Positions 50,882 through 60,082 are shown, counted from the first letter of the stretch. The stretch is DNA of 61,926 nt from Streptomyces himalayensis subsp. himalayensis (GCF_013778455.1 NZ_JACEHE010000039.1:1-61926); one strand, 5' to 3'. The notes: a model not told the origin generated them from the letters alone. Translations and numbers: made by a program.

Positions 50882-51147
50882 CGCATCGAACTGGGCTGGC
50901 GTTTCAGTGATCCCTCATCGTTCTGGGCGGTCGCCGAAGCGCAGGCCTTGTTCACGGCCGCCCTGGTCATCAACCAAGCGCTCCGCGCGGACCTGGGAAA
51001 AGGCTGATCTCCGACCCGGCCTTCCGAGCGGCCGCCGCGGTCGGGGCGGTCGTGCATCTGCCGGCTACCGCCATCGAGGAGGGTCGGGACCTGTCCTCGA
51101 TGAGCGGCATCCTGGCCGACACCGCCTACCGTCTGCTGCCGGCCTGA
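50882..51147 (+). pseudogene. Frameshifted gene remnant, family not recognised
   Basis: The frame from 50882 reads RIELGWRFSDPSSFWAVAEA and LVINQALRADLGKG, then stops at 51005-51007. A one-base shift at the GGGAAAAGG run continues as LISDPAFRAAAAVGAVVHLP and AIEEGRDLSSMSGILADTAY up to a stop at 51145-51147. The two frames make one plausible protein C terminus. The N-terminal part is absent. Confidence 0.5.
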
Positions 51148-51157
51148 CGGCCCCGCT

Positions 51158-51347
51158 TCACTGCAGGTGCCGGGTGAAGAACCGGTTCCCGTCGTCCACC
51201 TCGAACCACGGGGTGCCGACGTGCCCGCCCATATTGGCGTGCAGCGTCTTCTCCTTGGTGCCGAAGGCGTCGAACAGGTCCAGGGCGCGCTGCCGGGGGT
51301 TCCCTTCGTCGTCCCACTGCAGCAGGAACAGCAGCGGAATGGTGCCC
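51158..51347 (-). pseudogene. C-terminal remnant of an alpha/beta hydrolase
   Basis: The minus-strand frame reads IPLLFLLQWDDEGNPRQRAL, FGTKEKTLHANMGGHVG and FEVDDGNRFFTRHLQ before a stop at 51158. This is the end of a dienelactone-hydrolase-like alpha/beta hydrolase, with catalytic His in GGHVG. Upstream homology ends near 51347. Confidence 0.65.
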
Positions 51348-51621
51348 CCTGCCTGTTCGTGATGACCTTAGGAGGGCCCTCTGACATCTCAGCCGCCCCT
51401 CGGCCTGTCCTGTTCCGCTCAAGTTGGCAGGTACTCAACCTTCTGCCACTGATGTTTGCCCAGGGGGTTCGGCAGCTTCCCGCTGCCGTCATTGCAGGGC
51501 TGCCGCGAAGGGGCGTGCTCACGCTCGGACCAGCAGATGCGCTCGGTGATCTGATGGTCGTCGGCGACGCGGGGTCCCGGGTGCGTGAGGTGGCTGCGCC
51601 ACCATTGGGCATTGCGGGCCT

Positions 51622-52362
51622 GGCAAAGCCTGCGCGAAATACGGCAAAGCCCGCCTGATCTACGTCCCCGAGGACGCCGTCGCATCCGCCGACCTGTTCT
51701 GCCTGCTCGAGCGTCCGGACATCGTCCGCAGGGCGGCCCGAGGGCTGGAGCGCAAGGCCCGCGACCTGTTCGTGGTGGGTGAGGTCGACGTCGTCGGCGG
51801 CCGGGTGAGGGGTGTCCTGGACGGCGTGGTGCGCGAGTTCCAGATGTCGGCCATGGACGCCAAGCTGCGGCGGATCACCGTCTACGAGGGCGAGTTCGGC
51901 CTGGAGGCCCTGACTTTGTTCGTCTGCCGCGGCGGTCTGATGCCGGGGGCGGACGCCTGGAAGAGCTACCGCCACCGGGCCTGGACGCGCATGACGAACC
52001 TCGCCGACCGATCCACGCCACTGCTGCCGGGCCGACGCTGGCGCTGGCCCGACCTGCGGCACACCTACGCTCTGCGGCTTTTGACCTATCTGGAGAACAT
52101 CATGGACGGTGAGGAGCCGGACCTGCAGGCTCGTCGCCGGCACCGGTCGTACTTGACCGGGCACATCCGGCACAACCCGCTGCTGATCGTCAGCCGAAGA
52201 CTCGGGCACGCGAATCCGGAAACCACCTACGAGTACCTCCAGTACACGGACGACCTGATCAACGAGTTCGAGGCCGCGTTCTCCAGCTGGATCGGCGACG
52301 ACGAGGCGTCCAACGCCGACATCGCATCCCACGCGATCAACGGCGCGAAGGGCGGTCGCTGA
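51622..52362 (+). pseudogene. Truncated tyrosine recombinase (integrase)
   Basis: The frame GKARLIYVPEDAVASADLF leads to the catalytic domain. PDLRHTYALRLL holds the Arg of the R-H-R-Y set, and SRRLGHANPETTYEYLQY holds the second Arg region, His and the tyrosine nucleophile. The N-terminal core-binding domain and start are missing; upstream the frame loses homology near 51622. Its stop overlaps the next gene's ATG (TGATG), so the module was once an operon. About 240 residues remain. Confidence 0.65.
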
Positions 52363-53326
52363 TGCCGAACGCGCGCCGGAAGGGCCGGAACAACGAAGAA
52401 CGCGACCGCCTGCGGGCAGCCCTGGCGAACCCCGTCCCGCCGGGCGGCATCGGCCCTCGGGTTGTCGAGCTCCCCCGACAGCTCGTGGCGGTGGACCCAT
52501 CGGACTTCCGCTGTTCGCGTTTGGCCATGCAGCTGGCCGATGAGTGGGTTGAGTACGTGGCCGCCACCGCCATCACGACTCACGCGAGGACCTACCACAT
52601 GGCGATCACCCGGCTCTGCAAGTAGGCGGACAAGGAGCTCGGACCGGCGGCGGAGACGGCGAGCCTGACCGATCCAAACCTCCTTGACCTGCTGGTGAAG
52701 TGGGAGCTGTCACTGCCCGAGAGCTACGCTCTGAGCTCCACCTATCCCTGGGTTTTGGCGGGCGCCGTGCGGGTGCTGATCGTCCGCCGGGACGACCACT
52801 CCGACCGTCCGGTTGCCCCGGACCTGGCCCGGCTGGCCCGCGGTCCCGCTCTGCTGGGCAGTGGGGAGAAGACGGAACGGGACGAGTTCAAGCGCCAGGA
52901 GAAGCAGGCCCTGGTCTGCGCCGCCTGGCAGAGTGTTCACGCCACCCGCAAAGGCCTGCAGACGCTCGGCGCAGGCCCGTCAGGGTCTTCGTTGCTCAAA
53001 TGGCACGCAGGCATCTGGCTCGCACGCTGTTCGCGATGTTGTATCCGCACAACCTCGACCTCCACGCGTTCCGCATCCTGCTGATGGACGCCACCGGCCA
53101 CGCCTCGGAAGAGGTCACCGGCTTCGGAGAGGCGGATGTGGAGTTCCTCCCCAAGGGCGTCCGGCTGACCCTCCTGAAGAACCGAGCCGAACACCGGACG
53201 TCGCCACTACCGTCACGCCCATTCGCCCCCGCGGTCCTCGGCAACGCCACTGAGCCCTTCACCTCGCATGTCACACGGAAGGGAAGGCACGGCAGGCGGC
53301 AGATGGAGCAGGCCATGTCCCGGTAA
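52362..53326 (+). pseudogene. Second integrase-module gene, broken by stop and frameshift
   Basis: Begins with ATG overlapping the recombinase stop (NNEERDRLRAALANPV). The frame has TAG at 52623-52625 right after AITRLCK, then continues ADKELGPAAETASLTD and WELSLPESYALSSTYPWVLA. Near 52920-53000 coding shifts frame to ARRHLARTLFAMLYPHNLDL and EVTGFGEADVEFLPKGVRL, ending at 53326. These belong together as one partner protein of the recombinase, now a pseudogene. Confidence 0.6.
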
Positions 53327-53477
53327 GTCGTCGGGACCGCCGGCGTTGTGAACCTTGCGGTTGCGCGGTCACTCTCCGGCCGCTCGACGTCGATACGGCG
53401 AAGAGCGGCCGGAGACTGGTGTGACCCAGCACCACCGCGTCACCTTGAGGGCAAGGGGCCGCGGTGGTGAGAGCGCG

Positions 53478-54020
53478 TCAGGCGGCGTAGGAGGCGAGCA
53501 ACTCGTTGTACTGCTTGGCGGCGGTGGCCAGGTCCTCGTCGGAGAGGCCGAAGGCGGTGCCGTACACCTTGACCATCGGCTGCTGGATGTCGAACTGGCA
53601 CAGCCGCAGGGTCGCGTGCCAGTTGCTGAGGAGGGTCTCGATGGTGGCCTTGTTCGCGCCTTCGGGGGTGTAGTGCTCGCCGGGGACGCCAGTGGTGACG
53701 GCGACGACGGCCTTCTTGTCGGCCAGCTGCGAGGGAGAGCCGTCCATGGTGAAGGCCCAGCCGAGGGTGAAGACCTTGTCCTGCCACTGCTTGAACAGCG
53801 GGGTGGTGTTGTACCAGAACACCGGGTGCTGGAAGACGATCACATCGTGGTCGGCCAGCAGCGCCTGCTCTGCGGCGACGTCGATCCGGAAGTCGGGGTA
53901 GGTGGCGTAGAGGTCGTGCACGGTGACATGGGCCAGATCGCGGACGGCGTCCACGAGCGCCGCGTTGGCCTTCGACTGGGACAGGTCGGGGTGGCCTACG
54001 ACAAGGAGAACCTTGGACAT
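53478..54020 (-). CDS. NAD(P)H-dependent oxidoreductase, flavodoxin-like fold
   Basis: Quinone-reductase-type flavoprotein of 180 residues (KefF/YwrO/MdaB-like). The N terminus KVLLVVGHPDLSQSKAN, the HPVFWYNTTPLFKQWQDKVF segment and TTGVPGEHYTPEGANKATI are characteristic of FMN/FAD-dependent NAD(P)H dehydrogenases. ATG at 54020 has AAAAGG about 10 bases upstream. It is the last gene of a minus-strand redox cassette, 21 bases after the aldo/keto reductase. Confidence 0.88.
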   Translation of the reverse strand: MSKVLLVVGHPDLSQSKANAALVDAVRDLAHVTVHDLYATYPDFRIDVAAEQALLADHDVIVFQHPVFWYNTTPLFKQWQDKVFTLGWAFTMDGSPSQLADKKAVVAVTTGVPGEHYTPEGANKATIETLLSNWHATLRLCQFDIQQPMVKVYGTAFGLSDEDLATAAKQYNELLASYAA

Positions 54021-54041
54021 GATGAGAAACCTTTTCAGTGA

Positions 54042-55022
54042 TCAGCGGTCGATGCTGGCCATGTTGGCCTCGTCGTGGCGTTCGCCCGCGGCGGGTGTGA
54101 GGTTGTTGAGGCGGTCGAGTTGCGTGGGGGTGAGTTCGATGGCGTCGGCGGCGGTGTTCTCCTCGACGCGGGAGACCCGGCGGGTGCCGGGGATGGGGGC
54201 GATGTCGTCGCCGCGGGTCAGCAGCCAGGCCAGCGCGGTCTGGGCCGGGGTGGCTCCGATCTCGGCGCCGATGGCCCGCACCTCGTCGACGATGCGCAGG
54301 TTGCGCTGGAAGTTCTCGCCGGTGAAGCGCGGGTTGGTCTTGCGCCAGTCGTCGTCGGCGAAGTCGTCGACGGTGCGGATCTGTCCGGTCAGCAGGCCGT
54401 GGCCGAGCGGGGAGTAGGGCACGAATCCGATGCCCAACTCGCGCAGCAACGGGAGGATCTCGGCCTCGACGTCCCGGGTCCACAGGGAGTACTCGGTCTG
54501 CAGCGCGGCCACCGGATGCACGGCGTGTGCCCGGCGGATCGTGTCGGGGCCGGCCTCGGAGAGCCCGATGTGGCGCACCTTGCCCTCGGCGACCAGCTCG
54601 GCCAGCGCGCCGACCGTTTCTTCGATGGGTGTGTTGGGGTCGACGCGGTGCTGGTAGTAGAGGTCGATGTGGTCGGTGCCGAGCCGCAGGAGTGAGCCTT
54701 CGACGGCGGTCTTCACGTTGGCGGGGCTGCTGTCGATGACGCCGGGGCCGTCGCCGGCGTGGGAGACGAGACCGAACTTCGTCGCGATGACGACGTCATC
54801 GCGTCGGCCCTTGAGGGCATTGCCGACGAGTTCCTCGCTGTGGAAGGGGCCGTAGATCTCGGCGGTGTCGATGTGGGTGACCCCGAGGTCCAGGGCCCGG
54901 TGGATGGTGCGGATCGACTCGGCGTCGTCGAGTCCTCCGCCTGTGGTGTACGTGCCGGCCATGGTCATGGCTCCCAGGCCGATGCGCGAGACATCGAGCC
55001 CGCCCAGTGATACGTGCTTCAT
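54042..55022 (-). CDS. Aldo/keto reductase
   Basis: NADPH-dependent aldo/keto reductase of 326 residues (TIM barrel). The catalytic tetrad is D52, Y57 (IDTAEIYGP), K82 (ATKFG) and H125 (YYQHRVD). NADPH contacts appear in PYSPLGHGLLTG and in the C-terminal PIPGTRRVSRVEENTAA. Family usually acts on aldehydes, ketones or quinones. ATG at 55022 has AAGGAG 7 bases upstream. It is 21 bases before the NAD(P)H oxidoreductase. Confidence 0.9.
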   Translation of the reverse strand: MKHVSLGGLDVSRIGLGAMTMAGTYTTGGGLDDAESIRTIHRALDLGVTHIDTAEIYGPFHSEELVGNALKGRRDDVVIATKFGLVSHAGDGPGVIDSSPANVKTAVEGSLLRLGTDHIDLYYQHRVDPNTPIEETVGALAELVAEGKVRHIGLSEAGPDTIRRAHAVHPVAALQTEYSLWTRDVEAEILPLLRELGIGFVPYSPLGHGLLTGQIRTVDDFADDDWRKTNPRFTGENFQRNLRIVDEVRAIGAEIGATPAQTALAWLLTRGDDIAPIPGTRRVSRVEENTAADAIELTPTQLDRLNNLTPAAGERHDEANMASIDR

Positions 55023-55206
55023 CAGGTACTCCTTGTCGTAACGGCCGTCAGGCCCGGTCAGCGGTCGCGATGAGTGCGGTGCGCCACCAGTCGGCAGACC
55101 GTGGAATGTGGGGTGTGTGTTGCTCAGGGCGGGGGGTTGCCGTAGGCCAAACCGGTGTGTCAGTGACAGGCGGCGGGGATCGGTGGGCTGAGCCGGCTGT
55201 GCCGGG

Positions 55207-55689
55207 TCAGTGCTCCTGGGCCGCCGGCTCCAGAACGAAGACCGGGATCTCTCGGTCCGTGTTCCTCTGGTACTCGGCGTAGGGCGGGAATGCCTCGACG
55301 GCTCGGGCCCACCACACGGCCTTCTCGTTGCCGGTCACCTCGCGTGCCAGCATGTCCTGGCGCATCGGGCCGTCCTGGAGTTCGACGCGGGGGTCGGCCA
55401 CCGCGTTGTGGTACCAGACCGGGTGCTTGGGGGCTCCTCCGGCGGAGGCGACCACGGCGTAGTTGCCGTCGTGCTCCACCCGGATGAGCGGGGACTTGCG
55501 GATCTTGCCGCTCTTCGCGCCCAGGGTGGTCAGGATGACGACGGGCACGTCCTCCAGTTTCTCGTCTTCTTCACGTGTGACCAGGACACCCAGCGTCGTT
55601 CCTTGCGCACCGCCGGAGCTTTCGTACAGCTCGACCTGGTCACGCACGAACTGCGCGGTGCTCGGCTCGTACTCGCCTTTCAGTGGCAT
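55207..55689 (-). CDS. Deazaflavin (F420)-dependent nitroreductase-family protein
   Basis: Protein of 160 residues of the DDN/FDOR family. The conserved region VVILTTLGAKSGKIRKSPLI binds F420 and ASAGGAPKHPVWYHNAVADP is the second signature. The family includes the mycobacterial Ddn that reduces quinones and activates nitroimidazoles. ATG at 55689 has GAGGGGGG upstream. Only 10 bases separate it from the upstream SDR gene. Confidence 0.9.
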   Translation of the reverse strand: MPLKGEYEPSTAQFVRDQVELYESSGGAQGTTLGVLVTREEDEKLEDVPVVILTTLGAKSGKIRKSPLIRVEHDGNYAVVASAGGAPKHPVWYHNAVADPRVELQDGPMRQDMLAREVTGNEKAVWWARAVEAFPPYAEYQRNTDREIPVFVLEPAAQEH

Positions 55690-55699
55690 GGTGCCCCCC

Positions 55700-56545
55700 T
55701 CAGACGGTGGTGTCGTCGTAGGCGAGGTTGTCGCCCAGTTCGCGGGAGGCTTCGGCCTGGGCGAGGAGTAGCTTCGCCTTGGCCTCGGCGGCCTCGATGG
55801 CGTCCGCACCGGCGACGAAGCGCTGCAGGGGCTCGTCCTGGCCGGCGATGGTGAGCAGGGCGCGGGCGAGCTTGGCGGGGTCGCCGGGCTGCTTGCCGTT
55901 CATGCTCTTCATACCCTCGATCGTCGGGGCGGTGCGCGGGGCGTAGTCGTCGATGGACAGCTCAGGCCAGGTGGTGGAGCCGTCCACGAGGAGTTCGGTG
56001 CGGAAGAATCCGGGCTCCACGACCGTGGTGCGGATGTTGTACGGCTCCACGTCGTAGCGCAGCGACTCCATCCAGCCCTCTTCAGCGAACTTGGAGGCGG
56101 CGTAGGCGGAGGTGAACTCCATACCGACCAGGCCGGCCGTCGAGGTGATGGTGATGACATGGCCGTCGCGCTGCTTCCGCATGATCGGCAGGACGGCGCG
56201 GGTGACGTTCATCGGGCCGAAAAGGTTGGTCTCGAACTGCCGGCACATCTGCGCGGGTGAGATCTCCTCGAAGAAGCCGGTGAACAGGTTCCCGGCGTTG
56301 TTGACCAGGACGTCGACGCGGCCGAAGCGCTCGACGGCGGCCTGCGCGGCGGCCTCGGCGTCCTCCAGGCTGGTGACGTCGAGCTTCGTGACCAGCAGAT
56401 TGTCCTGCGGTCCGCCGAGGGTCTTCTCGACCTCTTCGGGGCGGCGGCCGGTGGCGACGACCTGGTGGCCGGCGGCGAGGGCCTCGCGGGCGATGTCCGT
56501 GCCCAGACCGCGTCCGGCGCCGGTGACGAGAATGACCTTGCTCAT
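55700..56545 (-). CDS. Short-chain dehydrogenase/reductase
   Basis: Classical SDR of 281 residues. The nucleotide-binding TGAGRGLG (8-15), NNAG (82-85) and catalytic S135, Y148 and K152 (ITSTAG, SAYAASK) are complete. The C-terminal region (GQDEPLQRFVAGADAIEA) fits the KR-like oxidoreductase group. ATG at 56545 has AAAGGAAA 4-5 bases upstream. Its substrate is unknown. Confidence 0.9.
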   Translation of the reverse strand: MSKVILVTGAGRGLGTDIAREALAAGHQVVATGRRPEEVEKTLGGPQDNLLVTKLDVTSLEDAEAAAQAAVERFGRVDVLVNNAGNLFTGFFEEISPAQMCRQFETNLFGPMNVTRAVLPIMRKQRDGHVITITSTAGLVGMEFTSAYAASKFAEEGWMESLRYDVEPYNIRTTVVEPGFFRTELLVDGSTTWPELSIDDYAPRTAPTIEGMKSMNGKQPGDPAKLARALLTIAGQDEPLQRFVAGADAIEAAEAKAKLLLAQAEASRELGDNLAYDDTTV

Positions 56546-56656
56546 GGGTTTCCTTTCAGGCGCCGTTCATCCGGCATCTGGTGTGTGCGGTGGTGATGGG
56601 TCGTGCCGTCCCGGCGGCCGACCAAGCGGGGATGGGTCGGCCGGGCCGGACGGCCG

Positions 56657-57421
56657 TCAGGCTTGGTCGGTGGGCATGATCCACAGTTCGGCGATGGAGG
56701 CGTGCCGGGGCCGGGTGACCATGTAGGTGACGCCGTCGGCGATGTCCTCGGGGGCGAGGATCTCGGTCGTGTCGAGGAACGGCTGGATCATCTCGCTGTG
56801 GATGTCGGGCTTGTTGTGCGAGTCAAGTTCGGTTTTCACACCGCCCGGCTCCAGGACACCGACGCGCACGTGCCGCTGGGTGACTTCCTGGCGCAGGGAC
56901 TCGGTGAAGCCGTTCACCCCGAACTTGGTGAGGTTGTAGACGCCGTAGCCGTTCCAGGCCACGCGGCCCGCGATGGAGCTGATGTTGACGATGTCGGCGA
57001 CCCGGCGCGTACCGTCCTCGGCGGCCTTGAGCATGTGCGGGAGGGCGGCGCGGGTGGTGTAGAGCAGGCCCTGGACGTTGACGGCGGTCATGCGCTCCCA
57101 CTCCTCGGCGTCCGCGCCGACGACGGGGCCCAGGAGCATCAGGCCGGCGTTGTTGACCAGGGTGTCAAGCCGTCCGAAGTGCTCGACGGTCCGCTCGACG
57201 GCCGCCTCTGCCTGGGTGCGGTTGGTGATGTCGGCCTCCACCACCAACGCGGTGCCGCCGACCTTCTCGATCTCGGCGGCGAGCACGTCCAGGCGGTCCT
57301 TGCGGCGGGCCACCAGGGCCACGGACGCACCGTGCTCAGCGAGCTGGCGGGCGGTGGCCTCGCCGATACCGCTACTCGCGCCGGTGACGAGAGCGACAGT
57401 GCCAGTCAGTTTCGATGCCAT
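56657..57421 (-). CDS. Short-chain dehydrogenase/reductase
   Basis: Second SDR, 254 residues. TGASSGIG (13-20), NNAG (90-93), Ser in NISSIAG (S148/149), and Y162 with K166 (GYGVYNLTK) are intact. It resembles the NADP-type serine/3-hydroxy-acid dehydrogenase group (YdfG). ATG at 57421 has AGGA about 9 bases upstream; the frame upstream is not conserved. It is about 110 bases from the next SDR gene in the same orientation. Confidence 0.9.
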   Translation of the reverse strand: MASKLTGTVALVTGASSGIGEATARQLAEHGASVALVARRKDRLDVLAAEIEKVGGTALVVEADITNRTQAEAAVERTVEHFGRLDTLVNNAGLMLLGPVVGADAEEWERMTAVNVQGLLYTTRAALPHMLKAAEDGTRRVADIVNISSIAGRVAWNGYGVYNLTKFGVNGFTESLRQEVTQRHVRVGVLEPGGVKTELDSHNKPDIHSEMIQPFLDTTEILAPEDIADGVTYMVTRPRHASIAELWIMPTDQA

Positions 57422-57565
57422 GAGGGTGTCCTGTTTCTTTGGTTCTCTGCATGTGCGGCACAAGCCCGGCGGGGAGGCGGATCGTGCGTGCCAGGGCGCG
57501 GCGAGCGCCGGTCAGCCGCCCTCGGCGTGGGCGAGTGGAGGTGGGTGAAGTACTGCGCTCCGCTG

Positions 57566-58138
57566 TTATGTGGCGGGGATGGCGCCCATCTGCGTGAGGA
57601 TGCCGAGCATGTCGAGCTGGGCGCGCTCTTCGACGATCTTGCCGTGGGACAGGCGGTAGAACGCCATGCTCTCCGTGCGGATCGCCTTGCCCGTGGCCTC
57701 GACACCGGCGAAGGGTCCTTCGTGAGTGCCCGTCATGGTGTAGCGGACGGCCACGGTGTCGCCCTCGGCCCGCATGTCCTGCACCGTCCATTTGAGGTCG
57801 GGGAACGCCTTCAGGTTCGCCGCGACGATGCCGAGATAGGTGTCCCGGCCCTGCCACGTCTGGCCGCCGGAGTGCACGACGATGTCCGGGCTGACGAACT
57901 TGCTCGCCAGAGCGGGATTGCGACCGGGCAGGTACTCGCTGGTGTAGCGCTCGATGATGCGCTTGTTCACCTGAGCGGTCCCGTGGTTCCAGGAGACGGA
58001 TTCCGCCGTGACGCGAGACGCCGACCCGGAGCCGGTGGTGCGGTCGGCCGTGTCGGCCGAGGCTCCCGTTCCGAAGGCCGCGAGGCTGAGCGCTCCCAGC
58101 GCCGTGGCTACGGCGGCCGGCCTGGTGTATCGACGCAT
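57566..58138 (-). CDS. Exported SnoaL-like/ester-cyclase-fold protein
   Basis: Protein of 190 residues. RRYTRPAAVATALGALSLAAF and the following ASA form a signal peptide. The mature domain has the SnoaL-like cyclase/NTF2-fold features IIERYTSEYLPGRNP, AAFP-like region VAANLKAFPDLKWTVQDM and ATGKAIRTESMAFYRLSHGK. The gene leads the minus-strand redox cassette and faces the XRE regulator. ATG at 58138 has AAGGAC about 7 bases upstream. The substrate is unknown. Confidence 0.8.
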   Translation of the reverse strand: MRRYTRPAAVATALGALSLAAFGTGASADTADRTTGSGSASRVTAESVSWNHGTAQVNKRIIERYTSEYLPGRNPALASKFVSPDIVVHSGGQTWQGRDTYLGIVAANLKAFPDLKWTVQDMRAEGDTVAVRYTMTGTHEGPFAGVEATGKAIRTESMAFYRLSHGKIVEERAQLDMLGILTQMGAIPAT

Positions 58139-58287
58139 GATCGTCCTTCTGACTCCGGTGATCACGGCGCCGACGGCGCCGCGAAGGGGCTGGAGACCGG
58201 CGGCACAAGCACCGCCGTATCCGGGCCATTCACACCGCCGTGGGGCGGTGCACCACCAACAAAACCGGCTGTCACGGCAGCGTGGGA

Positions 58288-58346
58288 GTCCCTGATGAGG
58301 GGGTCACTGACAGGGACCCCCAACCCGGCGGAACCGCTCGTAGAGT
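58288..58346. promoter_or_regulatory. Divergent promoter region with nested inverted repeats
   Basis: GTCCCTG (58288-58294) is inverted as CAGGGAC (58311-58317), and GGGGGTC (58299-58305) as GACCCCC (58315-58321). TAGAGT (58341-58346) is a -10 ending seven bases before the XRE start at 58354, so the regulator message is probably leaderless. The repeats are likely autoregulatory sites. Confidence 0.5.
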
Positions 58347-58353
58347 GAAACGC

Positions 58354-59313
58354 ATGGCAGGCAGAAACGACCCCAACGGCACCAACCGCGACATCCGTGA
58401 CGACTTCCGCGCCGAGATCCGGGAATTCCTGGGCACCCGACGGTCCAAGATCACCCCCGAGCAGGCCGGACTGCCCGTGTACGGCGGAGAGCGCCGACGG
58501 GTCACAGGGCTGCGCCGCGAGGAGGTCGCCCTCCTCGCGGGCATCTCCAGCGAGTACTACACCCGGCTGGAGCGCGGCAACGCCACCGGCGTCTCCGAGA
58601 GCGTCATCGAAGGCATCGCGCAAGCGCTGCAGCTCGACGAAGCCGAACGAATCCACCTGAACGACCTCCTGCGCGGCGCCGGCACCACCCGCCCGCCCCG
58701 CCGCCGGCCCGCCCAGCAGCGCATCCGGCCCGCGGTACAGCGCGTCCTCGACTCCATGACCGGCACACCCGCCTTCGTCCTCAACGGACGCGGGGACATC
58801 CTGGCCGCCAACCACCTCGGGCGCGCCCTGTTCTCCCCGGTCTACGCCGACCCAGTGCGGCCGCCCAACAACGCCCGGTTCATCTTCCTCGACCCGCACG
58901 CGACCGAGTTCTTCCGCGACTGGAACCAGGTCGCAGGAGACGCCGTCGCGATGCTGCGCGCCGAGGCTGGCCGCGATCTCTACGACCGGCGGCTGACGGA
59001 CCTGATCGGCGAACTGTCCACCCGCAGTGAGGAATTCCGTCACCGCTGGGCCGCCCACAACGTCCGGATGCATACCACCGGCGTGAAGCTTCTGCACCAC
59101 CCGGTCGTCGGCGACCTCGACCTACCGTTCGAGACCTTTCCGGTGGGCGGCGCCCCCAGCCAGTTCCTTCTCACCTACACCGCCGAGCCCGCCTCCCCCT
59201 CGCAGGACGCCCTGAACTTGCTGGCCAGCTGGGCCGCGACCGACGACGACATCGAGCGGTCCACGCCGGCCGACGATTCCGAGCCGGCCGACTCGGCCGA
59301 GTCACCCGACTGA
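58354..59313 (+). CDS. XRE-family regulator with MltR-like ligand-binding domain
   Basis: Regulator of about 319 residues. The N-terminal helix-turn-helix (about 25-100; LRREEVALLAGISSEYYTRL and the recognition helix with RGNATGVSESVIEGIAQAL) is followed by the MmyB/MltR-like ligand-binding domain (about 125-290; FVLNGRGDILAANHLGRALF, RTDLIGELSTRSEEF-like sequence and HHPVVGDLDLPFE). It is divergent from the redox cassette, which such proteins usually control. No ribosome site is visible; TAGAGT seven bases upstream suggests a leaderless message. Confidence 0.88.
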   Translation: MAGRNDPNGTNRDIRDDFRAEIREFLGTRRSKITPEQAGLPVYGGERRRVTGLRREEVALLAGISSEYYTRLERGNATGVSESVIEGIAQALQLDEAERIHLNDLLRGAGTTRPPRRRPAQQRIRPAVQRVLDSMTGTPAFVLNGRGDILAANHLGRALFSPVYADPVRPPNNARFIFLDPHATEFFRDWNQVAGDAVAMLRAEAGRDLYDRRLTDLIGELSTRSEEFRHRWAAHNVRMHTTGVKLLHHPVVGDLDLPFETFPVGGAPSQFLLTYTAEPASPSQDALNLLASWAATDDDIERSTPADDSEPADSAESPD

Positions 59314-59463
59314 TCGACCTGTGAGGCCCCTCCCGACGATTCCGCCACCACGAGAGATGGGAGCCAGCCCTCATGCGACCGCCTTCGCCAGGAACCAGGG
59401 ATTCTCGGCAGGAGCAGTCAGTCAGCGCGGCTGGACGCACAGCCTCCGGCCGAGGGTTTAGCC

Positions 59464-59658
59464 GTGTGGGACAGCAACCCGACCCCGCCATCGATCCTTG
59501 CGCCCGACCGGACCCGGATTGGCCAGCACGGGCTGGAGATCGTCATGGCCGTTGGCCAGAGCTTCGCCATCCACCGCGAACCCGTGGGCAAACGGATCAC
59601 CACGGCGATCGTGCTGGCCGACGATCCCGGCGGAGACGTCACCGGTCGGCAGATGTGA
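59464..59658 (+). pseudogene. C-terminal remnant of an HATPase (anti-sigma-kinase-type) protein
   Basis: The frame reads VWDSNPTPPSILAPDRTR and GQHGLEIVMAVGQSFAIHRE before PVGKRITTAIVL and a stop. This is like the end of the small ATP-binding anti-sigma-type proteins common in Streptomyces. In-frame homology seems to begin only just upstream; no start or N-terminal helix is present. Confidence 0.4.
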
Positions 59659-59690
59659 CGCACCGGCCCCACAGCCGGTCATGCACCGGC

Positions 59691-59967
59691 CGCTGCAGCC
59701 CTCTGCCAGCATGACGATTCCGTTCCCGCCCGGCGTCTCCACCACCGTGCGCCCGCACCGGGCCAGCAGGCACCGCCACCGCGGCCTGCACCACCACCCG
59801 CATCTCGTCGCTGGACGACCGCGCTGATCGGCCGCCAGCGCGGTGAACCCGTGCGACATCGTCCAGCTCACCAGCACGCCCGCGGGCGCCTCGCCCACCT
59901 TCAGGCCCGGCGTGGTGTTATCCGCCTCGTCGACGACATGGAAGCCTGCCAGCCTCAGGCGTGTCAC
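59691..59967 (-). pseudogene. Decayed hypothetical gene
   Basis: From a GTG at 59967 the minus strand reads VTRLRLAGFHVVDEADNTTP and APAGVLVSWTMSHGFTALAA, which is protein-like and recalls a small conserved actinobacterial protein. Past DQR the sequence loses sense for about 15 codons and returns as LLARCGRTVVETPGGNGIVM without a proper stop. Two frameshifts are likely. Confidence 0.35.
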
Positions 59968-60082
59968 CCCGCCGCCAGCGCGGCAGCATGACCGTGCCCT
60001 CCGCCTGCAACTGCTCACCGCCTCGCCGACGTCCGCCGCGTACTCGACTCGAGGAGGACCACCACATGATCCACATCGCAGC

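Noticed and set aside
51419..51685. Minus-strand frame of 88 codons reading QWWRSHLTHPGPRVADD
   Set aside because: It looks somewhat protein-like, but I could not tie it to a family and it overlaps the recombinase remnant.
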